NCBI RefSeq assembly: GCF_050948215.1
Contig: NC_135149.1
Coordinates: 7,483,001-7,547,000 of the forward strand
Source: Halictus rubicundus
Lineage: Eukaryota > Arthropoda > Insecta > Hymenoptera > Halictidae
DNA length: 64,000 nt
Reading direction: 5' to 3'
The position numbers and the translations under genes were made by a program. The notes under the pieces were generated by a model. The model ran no database searches. It saw only the letters and a list, made by a program, of their open reading frames with translations, and was not told the DNA's origin. This document shows, one piece after another, positions 1 to 11,040 of the stretch; the stretch's first letter is position 1, and every line of letters starts with the position of its first letter.

Positions 1-2206
1 CGTGCAATAATTTATACGAACGCGCTCGCACGATGAAATATTCATTAGATCGTAATGGATTAGTGTGTAGTTATTTATTTTAATACTGTCAAGTTGTCGC
101 GCGCTCGCGATTAGTTTCGCTGGAAATTGTTGCATAATTTTCTTTTTAATCGCGACGGGAATTCCTTCGACAGCGAGTGTTCTCCTACGCATTCGCGGTG
201 TAATGCACGCGTTGTATACACGATGTTTACCAATGTTTGCTAATGTGTACCGAATGGAAAACATTTGCATTTTAAGTCCATTTGATATTGCTACACTTCT
301 ACAAAAACTCATATATCCACTCTTTGCTACGATATTTTCACAGTTTGGAAAATTAGAACTTTTCTTTGTCGTCATTTTGTAAAAGACAAATTTTCTGTGA
401 TATTTGTAACAGAAAAGTAGAATTCCATTTTGGTCTAGGAATTGGAATTTTTTAAAAATATGCGTTATAATTATTGAAATTTTATTATTAGCAAGTTAAT
501 GTCAGATGGGAAACGAATACAAAGCGATCTACGTGGCAGAACATTGTAGTGCCATCTCGTAGAAAATGTGAAGACTTGCCATCCATCCTAATATTATATA
601 TAGCATGTAATCCACTGTACAACGAAATTTAATGAATACGCACCACCTATTAAAAGAATAGTCTCAGTTACTGTAACTTGAAATTTACTTGAAAATGATT
701 TTCTTACGTAAAATATTGACACAAATGAAATATTAAGATTCATGCATTAATGACAAAACTGAGTTCGTTCAATTCAAATGAAAATGTTTCAAAAGTTTAA
801 AAATACTGGTTAAATGAAATCAAATAAATGTATGTGTAGCTCCGACTTGAACTTTATTCTTGCAAAAAATATACTCCATTTCAGCTTGAAGCTTATCCGT
901 AACACTTCGCAAAACACTCGGATTTAAATCATCAATTATTCAGTTCCCCGCCTATCGATGAAAGTAGGCGGAGCGTAGAAGTGTGCGGGCGGGTTCAACA
1001 CAATATAGCAGAGGGAATTCATTAAGTTCTAACGCCCCACTAATTTGGTTTCTCTTACAGATGACAATTCATATTCGGGCCTAACCACAATAAAAATTTA
1101 TTGCGGAATATTTAAAAATTTTTTTACACGAAGTTACTGAGATTCATAGGTCGAAAATTATTAATCGTAGGTAGACAATGTCATAATTGTTCCTTTAATT
1201 TTATGTAGTAGTGTTTATCTTAAATACTCACTTCTGTAAAACCAATGTGAACCTACCTATAAAACATCTTATCCTCTCATCAACATATTGCATCTTCACT
1301 GCAAGGGTGACAAACTCAAAAACTATATTTTTTAGAAGTAAAAGCAGAAGTTTCAGAAATTTGCCAACATAATTAATCAGTATTTAGTTAACCAAGTTTA
1401 TGAACTAGAGCAATGCTTATGAAGCAAATTCAAGTGTATTTTTTAACCCTGAAACACTGCCAGCATAGTGCCACATAATTAAGAGGTTAAATTATGAAGA
1501 TAAATGAATGCAATTTTCATAATAGGCTAAGGGGTGACTCTGCAACATTTTCACAATGACAACTTGAAAATAAGCATCCCCTGATAAGAATCCAACAATT
1601 TCAACTGGCAATGAAAACACTAGATGGAACGTTCGCAATTCTGGGTCGAAACAGACCCAACATCCCCCGATCTCGGGTCAAACGCTCCATTAATGTGTGG
1701 CCCACCGTTTGGTCGGTTGAAAATATACAAATGGCAGTTCGAGCGATAATTTCTGTACATAATCGAAGGCCCGAAAAGGGCAAGACGGTCCCGGCGCAAA
1801 AACCAGCGTTCGGTTCATTAGCACCGATCATGAATCATGCGAGTAACATGGCCGCGACTCCAGTCGAAACAAATATCCCTCGTTTCGTCCGGATCGAGGT
1901 ATCGGAATGCACCCCTCCCGTATGTAGATTGCGGCGGGTCCTTCGGAATCGATACTCGCGTATGCTTGCCGAATGAGCACGGTAGAGATCGGATAATAGG
2001 TCTATGCGGCGCAGGAGCCAGGCCGAGCTCTCCGAGCCGGCCATCGACAAATGGCCGTGGCCATGTAATAAACAAGCCGCGCAATTAAGAGAGCAGGTTA
2101 ATTAATGTGGACCAACTAGGAGGAAGGGCGTCCGGCTCTTTCCATTCTCGTATGCCTCCGGAGTCTCTCTTTCCTCTCTGCGTTTACAGTGGGCATCTTC
2201 GTTTCA

Positions 2207-2209
<3 letters not shown>
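1..2209. other. No gene seen; AT-rich spacer then GC-rich island
   Basis: The first 1.5 kb is AT-rich with stop codons in all frames and no recognisable protein. A small hairpin (CCGCCTA / TAGGCGG, ten-base loop) lies at 948-971. From about 1600 the base composition becomes GC- and CpG-richer and remains so to about 2600. The overlapping frames of 60-120 codons here occur on both strands, as expected of GC-rich non-coding DNA, and resemble no protein family I know. Near 1444 a TTAACCCTG motif resembles the ends of TTAA transposons but has no visible partner. Confidence 0.6.

Positions 2210-2265
<56 letters not shown>
2210..2265. repeat. (CT)28 microsatellite
   Basis: A perfect dinucleotide tract of 28 CT units (GA on the minus strand), inside a GC-rich island. 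The frames that run through it on the minus strand (alternating Arg-Glu) are artefacts of the repeat. Confidence 0.97.
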
Positions 2266-2267
<2 letters not shown>

Positions 2268-2620
2268 GTAGTCTCTCCTCTTCTCAGGACCCTTCTGACC
2301 ACCTCTTGCCGGTCCAAAGCCCGCTTCTTCCTGACGGCGTAACCACCGGTGTGCACGGTAGTTATCGAGAACCGAACCAGCCTTTTTTTTTTGCGGCGCC
2401 GGGAGCACACAGGAGCCAGGACATCATTGGATTTTCTTGTATTCTGTCTGACGCTCGAGTGGGAGGAACGGTCGATCGGCATTCTCCATTGGAAAATCTT
2501 GGGTGTGGAAATAAGTTTGGTGCATTTTCATTCAATCGGCCTTAACTTTAGTTGAAATTATACTTTCTTCCCGCCCTTGCTGGCGTTCTTCAGCTTCCAA
2601 AAGACCCTGTTACTTCTTTC
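2266..2620. other. No gene seen; tail of GC-rich island
   Basis: Moderately GC-rich sequence following the CT tract, with a short T run near 2383. Open frames exist on both strands, but none shows a recognisable domain. Confidence 0.55.
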
Positions 2621-2624
2621 TTGA

Positions 2625-2861
2625 ACACGTTGAACGATACGTCAGCCATATGTGGCTGACGGAATTATTTGTGCAGGTTTTAAAATGAATTTTTACGTTC
2701 ATATATTCGTTGTACTAAACTTAATTAGGATCTGTAACATGCAAGAAAGTTGGAGGATTACTCAGTAACGTACATTTAATTTTTTTGCAATTTTTATTTC
2801 ATTAAATAACTTACTTTGATTTTATGGAATTTTTTGGATTTCTAGTTTGGCGCTCAAAGTG
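2625..2861. mobile_element. piggyBac-type TTAA MITE, 237 bp
   Basis: The termini are inverted repeats (ACACGTTGAACG at the left; CGCTCAAAGTGT at the right). They are bordered by TTGA (2621-2624, apparently a mutated TTAA) and TTAA (2862-2865). TTAA duplication is the signature of piggyBac-superfamily insertion. Fifteen bases inside the left end is a hairpin with 9-bp perfect arms (CGTCAGCCA / TGGCTGACG, 2640-2661). The interior is AT-rich and has no coding capacity, so this is a non-autonomous element. That it belongs to the piggyBac superfamily is inferred from the target site and termini, not from a transposase. Confidence 0.75.
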
Positions 2862-3030
2862 TTAACACTATATTGTCAGATGAAAAAGAAGGTATCTGGT
2901 CAGTTTTAGTGATTCCCTCTGACAGATTGGTGGTATTGTATGATAATTAGGGTGATCAGGTACCTACCATCATATTTCTATTAAAAACCAACATATGTTT
3001 TTAAAAAAATTATTTAAGTTTTTCTATATA

Positions 3031-4063
3031 CAGAGTGTATCGCGTAACTCGACCATCTAAAATACCTCGCTTATTTTTTATAGTGGAAGAAAATTTCAAA
3101 CGAAAACATCAGTTGGTTCAGAGAGGCAAATATTATGATAGGCAAAAAAATTTGTTCAAGGTTATATTTTTTGAGTTTTCAAGGTCATCGGAGTTTTTTA
3201 AATGAAATGATATATTTTTATTATTACTATATGATAGCCGAGGTCAAGACGAATCCAACCACCTGTAATATTATGACCTTCACGTGACCTTGAGTACGAA
3301 AAATTCATAAAAGTAGAGCACTTGATGTAAATAGTGAAATAAGGATGACATGATCACCCTAAGGTCTAAAGAAATGTCCTTGAACCTTGACTAATGACTG
3401 TAAACACGTTTACAATAAATTATTACAGTCCATTGTGAATTCTACTACAAGTTGTCGAAAAATTATACGTTCTTTAGGCATTTCCAAAGCAAGTGTGTGC
3501 TGAATATTGCAACGTCATTAATTTCATCCATACCATATTTCCTCACATCAGGAGCTTCATGGCAACAACTTTGAGAATCGTGTTGCTTTTTGTACATGGA
3601 CTTTGCAGCAAATACAAAGAAATGATCATTTCTTTTACGACGTTCTCTTTACTGACGATGCTGTTTTTTCTAACCATGGACAATGAATAAACATAATATG
3701 CATTATTGGTGCACTGAAAACACGAAATGGCTACGACAAGTTGTACACCAGCGTCCATGGAGTGTAAATGTATGGTGTGGAATCGTTGGTGATAACAAAC
3801 TCAAGGTCACGTGAAGGTCGTATTATTACAGGTCGTTGGATTCGTCTTCACCTTGGCTATCATGTAGATATAGAAAATATATATCATTCCATTTAAAAAA
3901 ACTTCGACAACCTTGAAATCTCAAAAAATATAACCTTGAACAAATTTTTTTGCCTATCATAATATTTGCCTCTCTAAACCAACTAAGATTTTCCTTTGAC
4001 ATTTTTTTCTATTATAAAAACGAGCGAGATATTTTAGATGCTCGAGTTAGGAGAGACATCCTG
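3031..4063. mobile_element. Fold-back Tc1/mariner-like element with ~275-bp inverted arms
   Basis: The left arm (about 3031-3305) and right arm (about 3790-4063) are near-perfect inverted repeats, beginning CAGAGTGTAT at the left and ending GACATCCTG at the right. The left end abuts TA; the right flank is TT, so the target duplication is not intact. Between the arms lies a broken transposase remnant (see 3438-3800). The arms contain three TCAAGGTCA/TGACCTTGA motifs. Arms of this length around a degenerate transposase describe an old fold-back or long-TIR element of the Tc1/mariner superfamily. Parts of the arms resemble those of the element at 50984-51812 (both have GCATTCCATTTAAAAAA-like stretches), so the two are probably related families. 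Confidence 0.85.
3438..3800 (+). pseudogene. Tc1/mariner-superfamily transposase remnant
   Basis: Reading from 3438 gives a helix-turn-helix-like stretch (RKIIRSLGISKASV), an in-frame stop at 3501, another at 3519, then FHPYHISSHQELHGNNFENR and, around the first catalytic aspartate, LFTDDAVFSNHG. A stop at about 3687 coincides with a one-base frame change, after which HNMHYW and RPWSVNVWCGIVGD follow. These segments, in this order, match the Tc3-like transposases common in insects: DNA-binding domain, linker, start of the DDE domain. The C-terminal half with the remaining acidic residues is missing, replaced by the right arm of the element. With two stops, one frameshift and a truncation it cannot be functional. 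Confidence 0.85.
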
Positions 4064-4778
4064 TTTAGCAATAAAATCGTAAATGATTCAAATTGACTCG
4101 CTCCGGCAATTTAGTGTTAAAGCTGATGATTTGTATCACCAACTCCGCTTACAAGTGGATATGGTAAACTGTAGACAAACACGTCAGGTACATTACCGAA
4201 ACTCCCGCGTTTATGGCAGAAAGGGTTGGTCAGGTTTCTTCGTGAAGCTACTGTTGCTCATACCGATATCCTAGGTAGTGGAGATATCTCTAAAAAAATT
4301 AATTTATCAGGTGTGTACAGAAGTTTCAAAGTTACGATCAACTCGTTGCTTCCAAATCGGTATCGTTTTTTCGCGAAGGATTTCGAATATTGGCCGAAAG
4401 GTGGCAGAAAGTTGTAAGAAAATAAACGCTCCCTCATAAAATAAGGGATGAGACGAATAAAAGCAACAGCTTACTGTAAAGACACACATTACTCGCTACA
4501 TACAAATATAATTTGCGAGATTGAAAAATTCAGCTCAGACCTTCGCATCCGACCGACTCGAGCCAATCGCACAAGGTTCGATCAAAATTCAAATTCTCCG
4601 CGACTTCGAGCTCCCATTACATTAATTCACGTCTCTCCTTGCCGAGAATGCTCTATAATAATAAAAATCGAACTGCCTAAAATGACGCCGTACTCGCTGC
4701 CACCAGTATATTAAACTCCGTTCGTGTCCGCGTAGCTCCGAAACCCCTGTGGACCACCGTGTGTCATTATGTAAATTG
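4064..4778. other. No gene seen
   Basis: Single-copy-looking sequence with short open frames on both strands and no recognisable motif. The base composition shifts from AT-rich to mixed toward the E-box duplication that follows. Confidence 0.5.
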
Positions 4779-4955
4779 CGGGGCAAAAATCGAGTAAAAT
4801 TCGCGCCTCCGGGAGCCGTTTCCTAAGAAGCAATTATTCCGATAAAGATGAGACGCAGACCGATAATGACTCCGAAATCAACTTACAAAGGTACGCGTAC
4901 TGTCCCCGGCGCAGGTGCACCTGTCTAATGAAGCAATCCCGGCGAACAGGAAGAA
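4779..4955. repeat. Local duplication copy 1 with palindromic double E-box
   Basis: About 177 bp that recur with an estimated 85% identity at 5209-5385, offset 430 bp. The best-preserved part is CAGGTGCACCTG (4912-4923) followed by TCTAATGAAGCAATCCCGG. The 12-mer is a perfect palindrome made of two overlapping E-boxes, CAGGTG and CACCTG, the class bound by bHLH activators and by Snail/Zeb-type zinc fingers; TAATGA is a plausible homeodomain core. A regulatory role is an inference. Confidence 0.7.
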
Positions 4956-5208
4956 TCGTATGATTTTTCGTTCATTTAATAGGAGTTCATGTAAAAGGAT
5001 TTCGCTCAGCCGGAGTTTAGTTAACCACTGCTGAAAATTAATTTGATTTTAACCCTTTGCGGTCTTAGCAGCTTGTGCCATTTCGTGCCAGCTATTCCGC
5101 ATTTGTTTGTCCATTTTTGGGCAGCATCGTAGCGCAACTGTATTTTAATGATTCCAACAAATAAAATAACACGGTCAGACACTTCCAGTACCGTGTTATA
5201 AGATGTTC
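4956..5208. other. Spacer between duplicated blocks; solitary TTAA-element end
   Basis: Contains TTAACCCTTTGCGG near 5049, resembling the terminus of the TTAA MITE at 12443-12683, but no opposite end is visible. No gene seen. Confidence 0.5.
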
Positions 5209-5385
5209 GCGGGGCAAAATCGAGTAAAACTCGCGCCTCCGGGGACCGTTTCCTAACAAGAAATTATTCCGATAGAGAAGAGACACACGGACCAATAATG
5301 GCTCCGAAATCAGTGTATAGGTACGTAAAGGTATCCCCGGCGCAGGTGCACCTGTCTAATGAAGCAATCCCGGTGAGCAGGAAGG
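5209..5385. repeat. Local duplication copy 2 with palindromic double E-box
   Basis: Second copy of the block at 4779-4955, same orientation. CAGGTGCACCTG is at 5343-5354, again followed by the TAATGA-containing stretch. The two copies differ by scattered substitutions and small indels in the first two thirds, while about 35 bp around the E-box palindrome are nearly unchanged. Open frames cross this copy on both strands but are not conserved in copy 1, arguing against coding. Confidence 0.7.
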
Positions 5386-6335
5386 TCCGCGATACGCGGA
5401 ATCCTCCCGGTTTCCCCCTGAAACGTCGATGGTCGATGAAGAAGAGCGAAAGAGGAACGGGAACGGTGCTCCGCTGGAGAAGAGGAAGACGAAGAAGAAG
5501 AGACACCGGGTTAGCTGAACCGGTCGACTTTCACGATTCCAAATGAAAAACGGTCCGTGGATCGGCGGAAGAAAGTGGCGGACGAGGGACCAGAAAGCGC
5601 TGATGAACCAACGACGTGAATCGCTAATTAAGGCACGGTGGCAATTAGTAATTACGGTAGCCCCAGGTTCGACGTCGGCGAACTCCAATCAGACCAGGGA
5701 GTACGCGGCTGGGTCGGGCCCCGATTCGAGGGCCTCTCCGTCAGAGGGGGCCCACGGTATCATAAGTCGACTTTTTCATTGACGTCAGTAGCCGCGGGTC
5801 GAAACCGGTCCATGGAGGTCGAGCCACGAAGACCGGCGACGACGAGAGGCCGCCACGGTGGATCCAGTAAGGAAAATAATTAGACGTGCCTATTATCTTT
5901 GTGATTTTTTATTTTATGGAAAAATTGCTGAGGGGTTACATTATGTGGTTACATTATTTCAAGGGATCGACGATGCCGGAGAGTTTTCTTTCGATTTTCT
6001 TTTCCACGAGACCTCAAGATCTTGTCGTAACCCTTAGCTGGTATACTGTGGTCTCTCATAATCCCAACACTGTATTGGACAATAATTACAAGTAGCAAGT
6101 TTCTTTAACTTCTTTAAGGCATTTAGATTATTCAGCCTTAAGTTTTGTACTCCAAGGCATCTGAGAAAATTTATAGAATTTTAGAAGGGTCCTACCAGGA
6201 TACTTCGTAATACATGAAATATAGTAGCACACACTTAGACACACTATCCCCACCAATTCCTGAAAAAAGGACCTCGGACTGAGCTGAAAGCAGGCCGATT
6301 GAAACTTGAACATTCACACGCATTCCCTCGCCTTC
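5386..6335. other. No gene seen; GC-rich to 5880, AT-rich after
   Basis: 5386-5880 is purine- and CpG-rich with overlapping frames on both strands (up to 110 codons) whose products are Arg/Ser-rich and unrecognisable. 5880-6335 is AT-rich with nothing identifiable. Confidence 0.5.
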
Positions 6336-6410
6336 CTTCAGTTGAAATCACCTGCCCATTTAAGTGTCCGCATTCGGTCCCGACCGCGGACGCTTAAGTG
6401 TACACTACTA
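6336..6410. repeat. Dispersed ~85-bp repeat, copy 1
   Basis: Matches 54578-54665 in the same orientation: both run from a TC-rich start through AAATCACCTGCCC-like sequence into a hairpin-like pair, ending CTTAAGTGTACACT here and CTTAAGTGTGCACT there. Probably the end of a transposon or MITE; no complete element could be delimited. Confidence 0.55.
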
Positions 6411-7012
6411 TATCCGCTTGTGGTCCAAAAAATAGGCGTTTCGTTCCTCCGTATAGCCGCGAAGGTATTTTATTTGAAAAATATAGGAATGATTTTGAAA
6501 TCTCATGAGTAGACATGGTATAGAGTAATTAATTAATTAATTCTAATACACACGAGCTACATAGACATTTATTTCTTTTCTGACTAATTCTAATCAAATG
6601 GAAATGATACAACAGCATTTATAAATTCCTTAAATGTTTTTCCTATTTAACATTCGACCTACACATTTACTGCAGTTTGCCGTAGTGAAAAACTTTTATC
6701 GCACAATGAAATGATACTGTTTCTTTTATCTGCACTAAGTGGTTTCATTTTGATTTAAGCGTGTCAATTAACTGTGTAAATACCAGTCTAAATCTCATTT
6801 CCCTAGCATTTGTATACTATCTTAACCGTTTCTGATGATAAAATATTATATATATATTGTTAATATTATCTAACATAAACTGTTTTGTTTTGTTTATCAC
6901 ATTCACCATATAGTTGATGTTACCTAAGCTTTGTCATTCAATTGAAAAATAGGTTGTATTATCGCGTTTTAGGTAAAACTAGCGAAGTGTGTTTACATTT
7001 TTGCTCGTCGCT
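6411..7012. other. No gene seen; AT-rich
   Basis: AT-rich spacer with short TA and TTAA-rich runs (for example AATTAATTAATTAATT near 6530). No coding potential recognised. Confidence 0.55.
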
Positions 7013-7560
7013 GTAGATGAAACTCCAAAACATATGCCGAAACCGGAGCTTCATCCGCGTAACACACATTGATGTTTGTATAGTGGTCAGCAAAAGGTGT
7101 TGTACATTACTCATTTTTAAAAAAAGGTGAAACCATAAATGCTGATAAATACTGTCAGGAAATTTATATAACGTATGAAAAACTGCGTGTTCAACAACCA
7201 GCATTAGTCAATAGACGTGATGTATTATTGCATCACGATAATGTTCGGCCACATATTGCGAAACAAACTGTAAAAAAATTAACAAAGTTAAAGTGTGAAG
7301 TTCTCCCTCACCCTCCTTATTCGCCTGACCTCTCACTTACTGATTACCATTTTTCAAGCATCTAGATGGTTTTTTGAATAGAAAATTATTCAAAGAAGAA
7401 TGTGAATTTGATGAATGTGATGAATTGATTGCCTCACGTTTATTAGATTTCTATCAGAAAGGCATTGGGGTACTTGTATCACGATGGAAGAAGTGCATTG
7501 ATGTCGATGGTAATTTTATTTTATTGGAAAGCTTGTGTGTGTTAAAGATTCAAAAACAGC
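7013..7560 (+). pseudogene. mariner transposase, C-terminal half, broken
   Basis: Translation gives mariner signatures in order: ETPKHMPKPELHPR; a stretch with several stops; NADKYCQEIY; LHHDNVRPHIAKQT; LPHPPYSPDLSLTDYHF; then, after a one-base deletion near 7351, FKHLDGFLNRKLF, LIASR and VSRWKKCIDVDGNFI, which is the usual mariner C-terminus. Between the Asp of HHDN and the Asp of LTDYH there are exactly 34 residues, so the D34D spacing of mariner is retained. The N-terminal DNA-binding half and the first catalytic Asp are not visible upstream, and I could not find flanking inverted repeats. It is a 5'-truncated relic with several stops and a frameshift, inactive as a transposase. Confidence 0.93.
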
Positions 7561-8532
7561 AATTTCATTTGCAACAACCTAATATTTTCCTAAGTTCCAC
7601 TGTGAAGCGGAAGGAACATGGGGGAGACACACTGCATGATAAGACCGATTCTTGCAGACTATACGGCCTGTTGGGCCTGTTGGGCCCAAGCGACCAACTC
7701 GCGCGTCCGACAAGGCTTTCCTCTAACCGTGTCCATAAAACGCTGAAATGTTCGGTTCGGGCCGCAACTAAAACTACCACGATAATTAAACTCACTAGCT
7801 AAAGATTTTATTTTTAAATTAATGAGATTAGTGGAATAAAATGGAATTATTATTTTTATGAAGTAAAATATCAATTGCTCACTTTTATTACTCGGCACGA
7901 GGCACCATTGTTAACATGATTTCATAAACATCTAGTTGAACTTTCCAACGATCGATAATTCATCCATATGTCTCCTAATCGATCCAGCTGATCTAGTTTA
8001 ATAGCGAAATAGCGTCACTGCGCCAAATTACCGAATGAAATCGACACAACTGCGAAGCAACCTGGGAAAAACACATTTACAGGGGGAAGAATGTTGCGAA
8101 AACGGCGTGAATCGCGAGCACTATGAACCGTGTCCGAAAACAAACGACACCCGATAATGGAGTCACGAGCACGGGATAAGAATGAAGGAGAGGATTTAGG
8201 GAGAAATGGATCGCTCCGAATCGTATCCCTCCGATCTTCGCGAACCGTTGGAGAAAGGAGGAGAGAAAAGAACGAAATGGAGCGAGAGAGCATCGGGTTA
8301 CGAGAGAGCCGAACCTATTTTCGGTCGGCGAAATGCAAGCAGAACGATAGTCCCGTGATGCATCGCGGCATATGGCGTAAATCAAGCAGCTGCGACGACT
8401 GATTCCAGTGGTACCAACCCACGCTCGCATTATATCAGCCGGAGAGGCATATTTATTACCCCAGGTCGCTTAGATTGGAACAAATGCTGCGTTGCCACGG
8501 ACCCATCCGTGCGAGCACGCCGATAAGTCACT
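7561..8532. other. No gene seen
   Basis: AT-rich to about 7990, then a GC-richer island (8000-8530) with a few overlapping frames on both strands. A direct repeat CCTGTTGGG occurs twice near 7668-7685. No domain recognised. Confidence 0.5.
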
Positions 8533-8953
8533 GAATTTTGTATTATTCGATCGTGACGGTATCTGCCGACTACACCGTACTCACGTGATGCACGGTTTTC
8601 CGTTTTTATCGCGAAATTTTTTCGCCAACGTTGACGCTTAGTCACGGAATTGTTCGGTCGTTGCGAATTCACGGATTGGAAATTATTCTACAGCAGAGCT
8701 TCAATTGTGTTGAATTAATTGTGACATAGATGGTTCGAAAAATGGAATTGGATCGAATTTTTATTATTTGATCGTAGCATTATCTTCCAGCTCCAACATC
8801 CACCGGCGATTTTATTGCAAAAATTTGTCCGCTAACGTTGACGCTTTAGTCACGATATCATTTAATCGTTGCGAATCCAGAACTTGAAAATTGCTGTTCA
8901 GTGGAGTGACAATTATACGAATTAATTGGGACCGAGGTGGTTCGAAAAATGGT
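8533..8953. repeat. Tandem duplication, ~210-bp unit, two copies
   Basis: Copy A 8533-8746 and copy B 8754-8953 share the same order of blocks: GAATTTT-TATTATT-GATCGT, then GCTAACGTTGACGC (A: GCCAACGTTGACGC), TAGTCACG, CGTTGCGAAT, GAATTAATTG, and a terminal GGTTCGAAAAATGG. Divergence is substantial, so the duplication is old. Neither copy keeps an open frame. The retained block order suggests a duplicated non-coding element, but neutral divergence is equally possible. Confidence 0.75.
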
Positions 8954-9173
8954 TTCGGAAGCACCCTATATTATTACAACTAGACTGGATCTTTATGCAA
9001 AATAAAAATTCTCTGTCTCAATTGCAACAAACTGCAGCAAAATAAAAATTGATCTCTCTTCTGAATAGGTTTAATAGGTTAAACATAATGAAAGAACAAT
9101 TCTAAATTCTTTGAATGCTTATACTAAAATTGACCTTATACGTCAGGTGAGTGCTATGGAAACCAAAAATGCT
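8954..9173. other. No gene seen
   Basis: AT-rich spacer with nothing identifiable. Confidence 0.5.
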
Positions 9174-9177
9174 TTAA

Positions 9178-9383
9178 CACTAAACCTACCAAGCACAAAA
9201 CATACAAAAGTGAAACGTCTTATAAAAGGGAGAAGATTGAATTCACTTAAACTTTGTACGATTTTCATTATAATATGTGCTTAAATAAACAAGTCAATTC
9301 AGTAATTTCCTGTGGAAACGTTTTCATAATTTCAATCATTGGGAAATAGAAAACCGGTTATTTTGACCGTGGTAGGTTTAGTG
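9178..9383. mobile_element. piggyBac-type TTAA MITE, 206 bp
   Basis: Perfect terminal inverted repeats (CACTAAACCTACC / GGTAGGTTTAGTG) are bordered on both sides by TTAA (9174-9177 and 9384-9387), the exact duplication made by piggyBac-superfamily elements. No coding capacity. A related end, also with GTGGTAGGTTTAGT, lies at 22603-22621. The subterminal sequence GGTTATTTTGACC (about 20 bp inside the right end) is a decayed form of the palindrome seen intact at 22590-22602. Confidence 0.9.
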
Positions 9384-9387
9384 TTAA

Positions 9388-9926
9388 TTGTCAGGGACAA
9401 GGGCACATTACAGTAGACTGTGGAGAAATGAAAGGAGTAAGGAGGAGAACGAGGAGGATTTCATGAAAAGAATAAATCGAGAGAAAATGGACCAGATGCG
9501 CCACATCTTGATCTGAAATTTTGTCTAGATCAATTTTTCACGAAATGGAATAAGTTTAGGGGCCGGCGTGCTAAACACGGTCGAGGAAAAAGGTCCACCC
9601 TGGTTTACAGGGTACAGAGTCGATTTCAGCTGACCGTAAGTTCGAAAATCGGAGCACTCGGTTCTCGCCTTTCGCTTCTGGTTCGACGGTCGGCCGGGCG
9701 GATGAGTTGCCCCTGGTATGAAAAGTCGAGGACCCTGGGATCCGTGGAACGAATGTTAAGTCGCAGATGTTATCGTTCTACATATTTACTGGCCTGCGAG
9801 CCATCAGACCGTTCCAGATTAATGGCGCGCTATGTAATGAACGTGGTAGCGAGGGCCACGGCAATCATGGCTTCTTGGTACCACAAATCCCGAGACTTCC
9901 TTATGCCCCGGGGCCTGTGCGCCAGT

Positions 9927-9930
<4 letters not shown>
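9388..9930. other. No gene seen; GC-rich island
   Basis: GC content rises after about 9540. Frames on the plus strand continue into the GA microsatellite and look spurious (Arg/Ser-rich product with an Arg-Glu repeat). Confidence 0.5.

Positions 9931-9977
<47 letters not shown>
9931..9977. repeat. (GA)23 microsatellite
   Basis: Perfect GA tract of 47 bases, in the same kind of GC-rich setting as the CT tract at 2210. Confidence 0.97.
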
Positions 9978-9978
<1 letters not shown>

Positions 9979-10894
9979 ACGTATCCGTGCGCATCCCGTC
10001 CGCACGCATTATTATCAATATGACTTCATGTATTTGAAACACGTACCGCGTACGCCTCTGCAGGCGTTCTTTGATGTCGTCCCGGTAAAAGGGTCACCGG
10101 TTTGCACGGAGATAGAAAGCATCTTCCACCGTGTGGCCGTATTATTAATGTGAAAGCGGCCCGTTCGCTCCCTGCCAGCACGATCGCCGGCCTGCCGCAG
10201 CCTTGCCGCCGCCAATACAAATATTAATTTAGTTATCCGGAGAACGTTTTTCCTATTTTTTTTTTCTTTTTTTTTTTTTTTTAATACCGTCGCTGATATT
10301 TCCTCGGGATGCCCCGAACGTCCGCGACAAGCGACTTCCGTCTTGATCGCGAGGAAAGTTCGCGATTATGGTCGCAGATAACGAATCCGCCATTGTTAGC
10401 CGTGCTACTTAGCCGGTTTTTATGGTCGGATTTTCTCCTAGGATTTTTATACAAAGTGAACAAAGAACGCCGTTTCGATGAATATCGGATCTCTTACTCA
10501 CGCTTGCGCCGCACTTAATTAATGTCGGCCCGGACTCGCGGAAGCGCTTCGACCGCAGATAAACGGAGATTATTTTTGAGAGTAGATTCTGCGATCTTAG
10601 TCCGCGGCTCCAGACTTTTTCACATCTCTGTGTCTGGCGTCCTTCCGCGAGGAATTCTATGGAGTGTTTGCACGGTTCTTTATGTTCATGTATGAGGGAA
10701 ATTGTTTTTACAAAGGGGTTTCTTGCATTTCATTCGAACGACTGTGTGCGCGCGAGTTACGTGTTAGACGTGTTGGTTAATTGCTTGATATCTTCATTTT
10801 CAATTATATACAGCGTGTTGGATAACCAAGAAGAAATTAATGAAATAACTATAAAATATGACTGATCGAAACATACAGAAAAGTCTTGACCTAA
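9978..10894. other. No gene seen; GC-rich island with T tract
   Basis: GC-rich DNA to about 10650 with an interrupted T run at 10255-10282. Open frames on both strands show no recognisable domain. Confidence 0.5.
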
Positions 10895-11040
10895 ACCTAA
10901 TCCTCGGGTCCGTGCTGTGACATAGATCGTGTAGTGCTACTATTTCCTTTGACCGCGACGACCGCGCCGAACGTAGAAAAGGACAGCGCGTGTAAACACG
11001 GACCAATGCCAAAAATGAATGTTCCGTTAGGCGTATATCC
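10895..11040. repeat. Decayed copy of the GC-rich TA MITE
   Basis: Shares GAACGTAGAAAAGGACAGCG and the preceding TACTATT-CTTTGA block with the reverse complement of the MITE at 18630-18830. Termini are not recognisable, so this is a fragment. A further possible fragment of the family lies at 12085-12165. Confidence 0.5.

Noticed and set aside
948..971. Hairpin as a terminator
   Set aside because: No upstream gene and no following T run; a bacterial-type terminator is not expected here.
2184..2482. Arg-Glu repeat proteins on the minus strand (and similar frames at 9702, 21148, 27260, 62816 and 63721)
   Set aside because: All are translations of GA/CT microsatellites.
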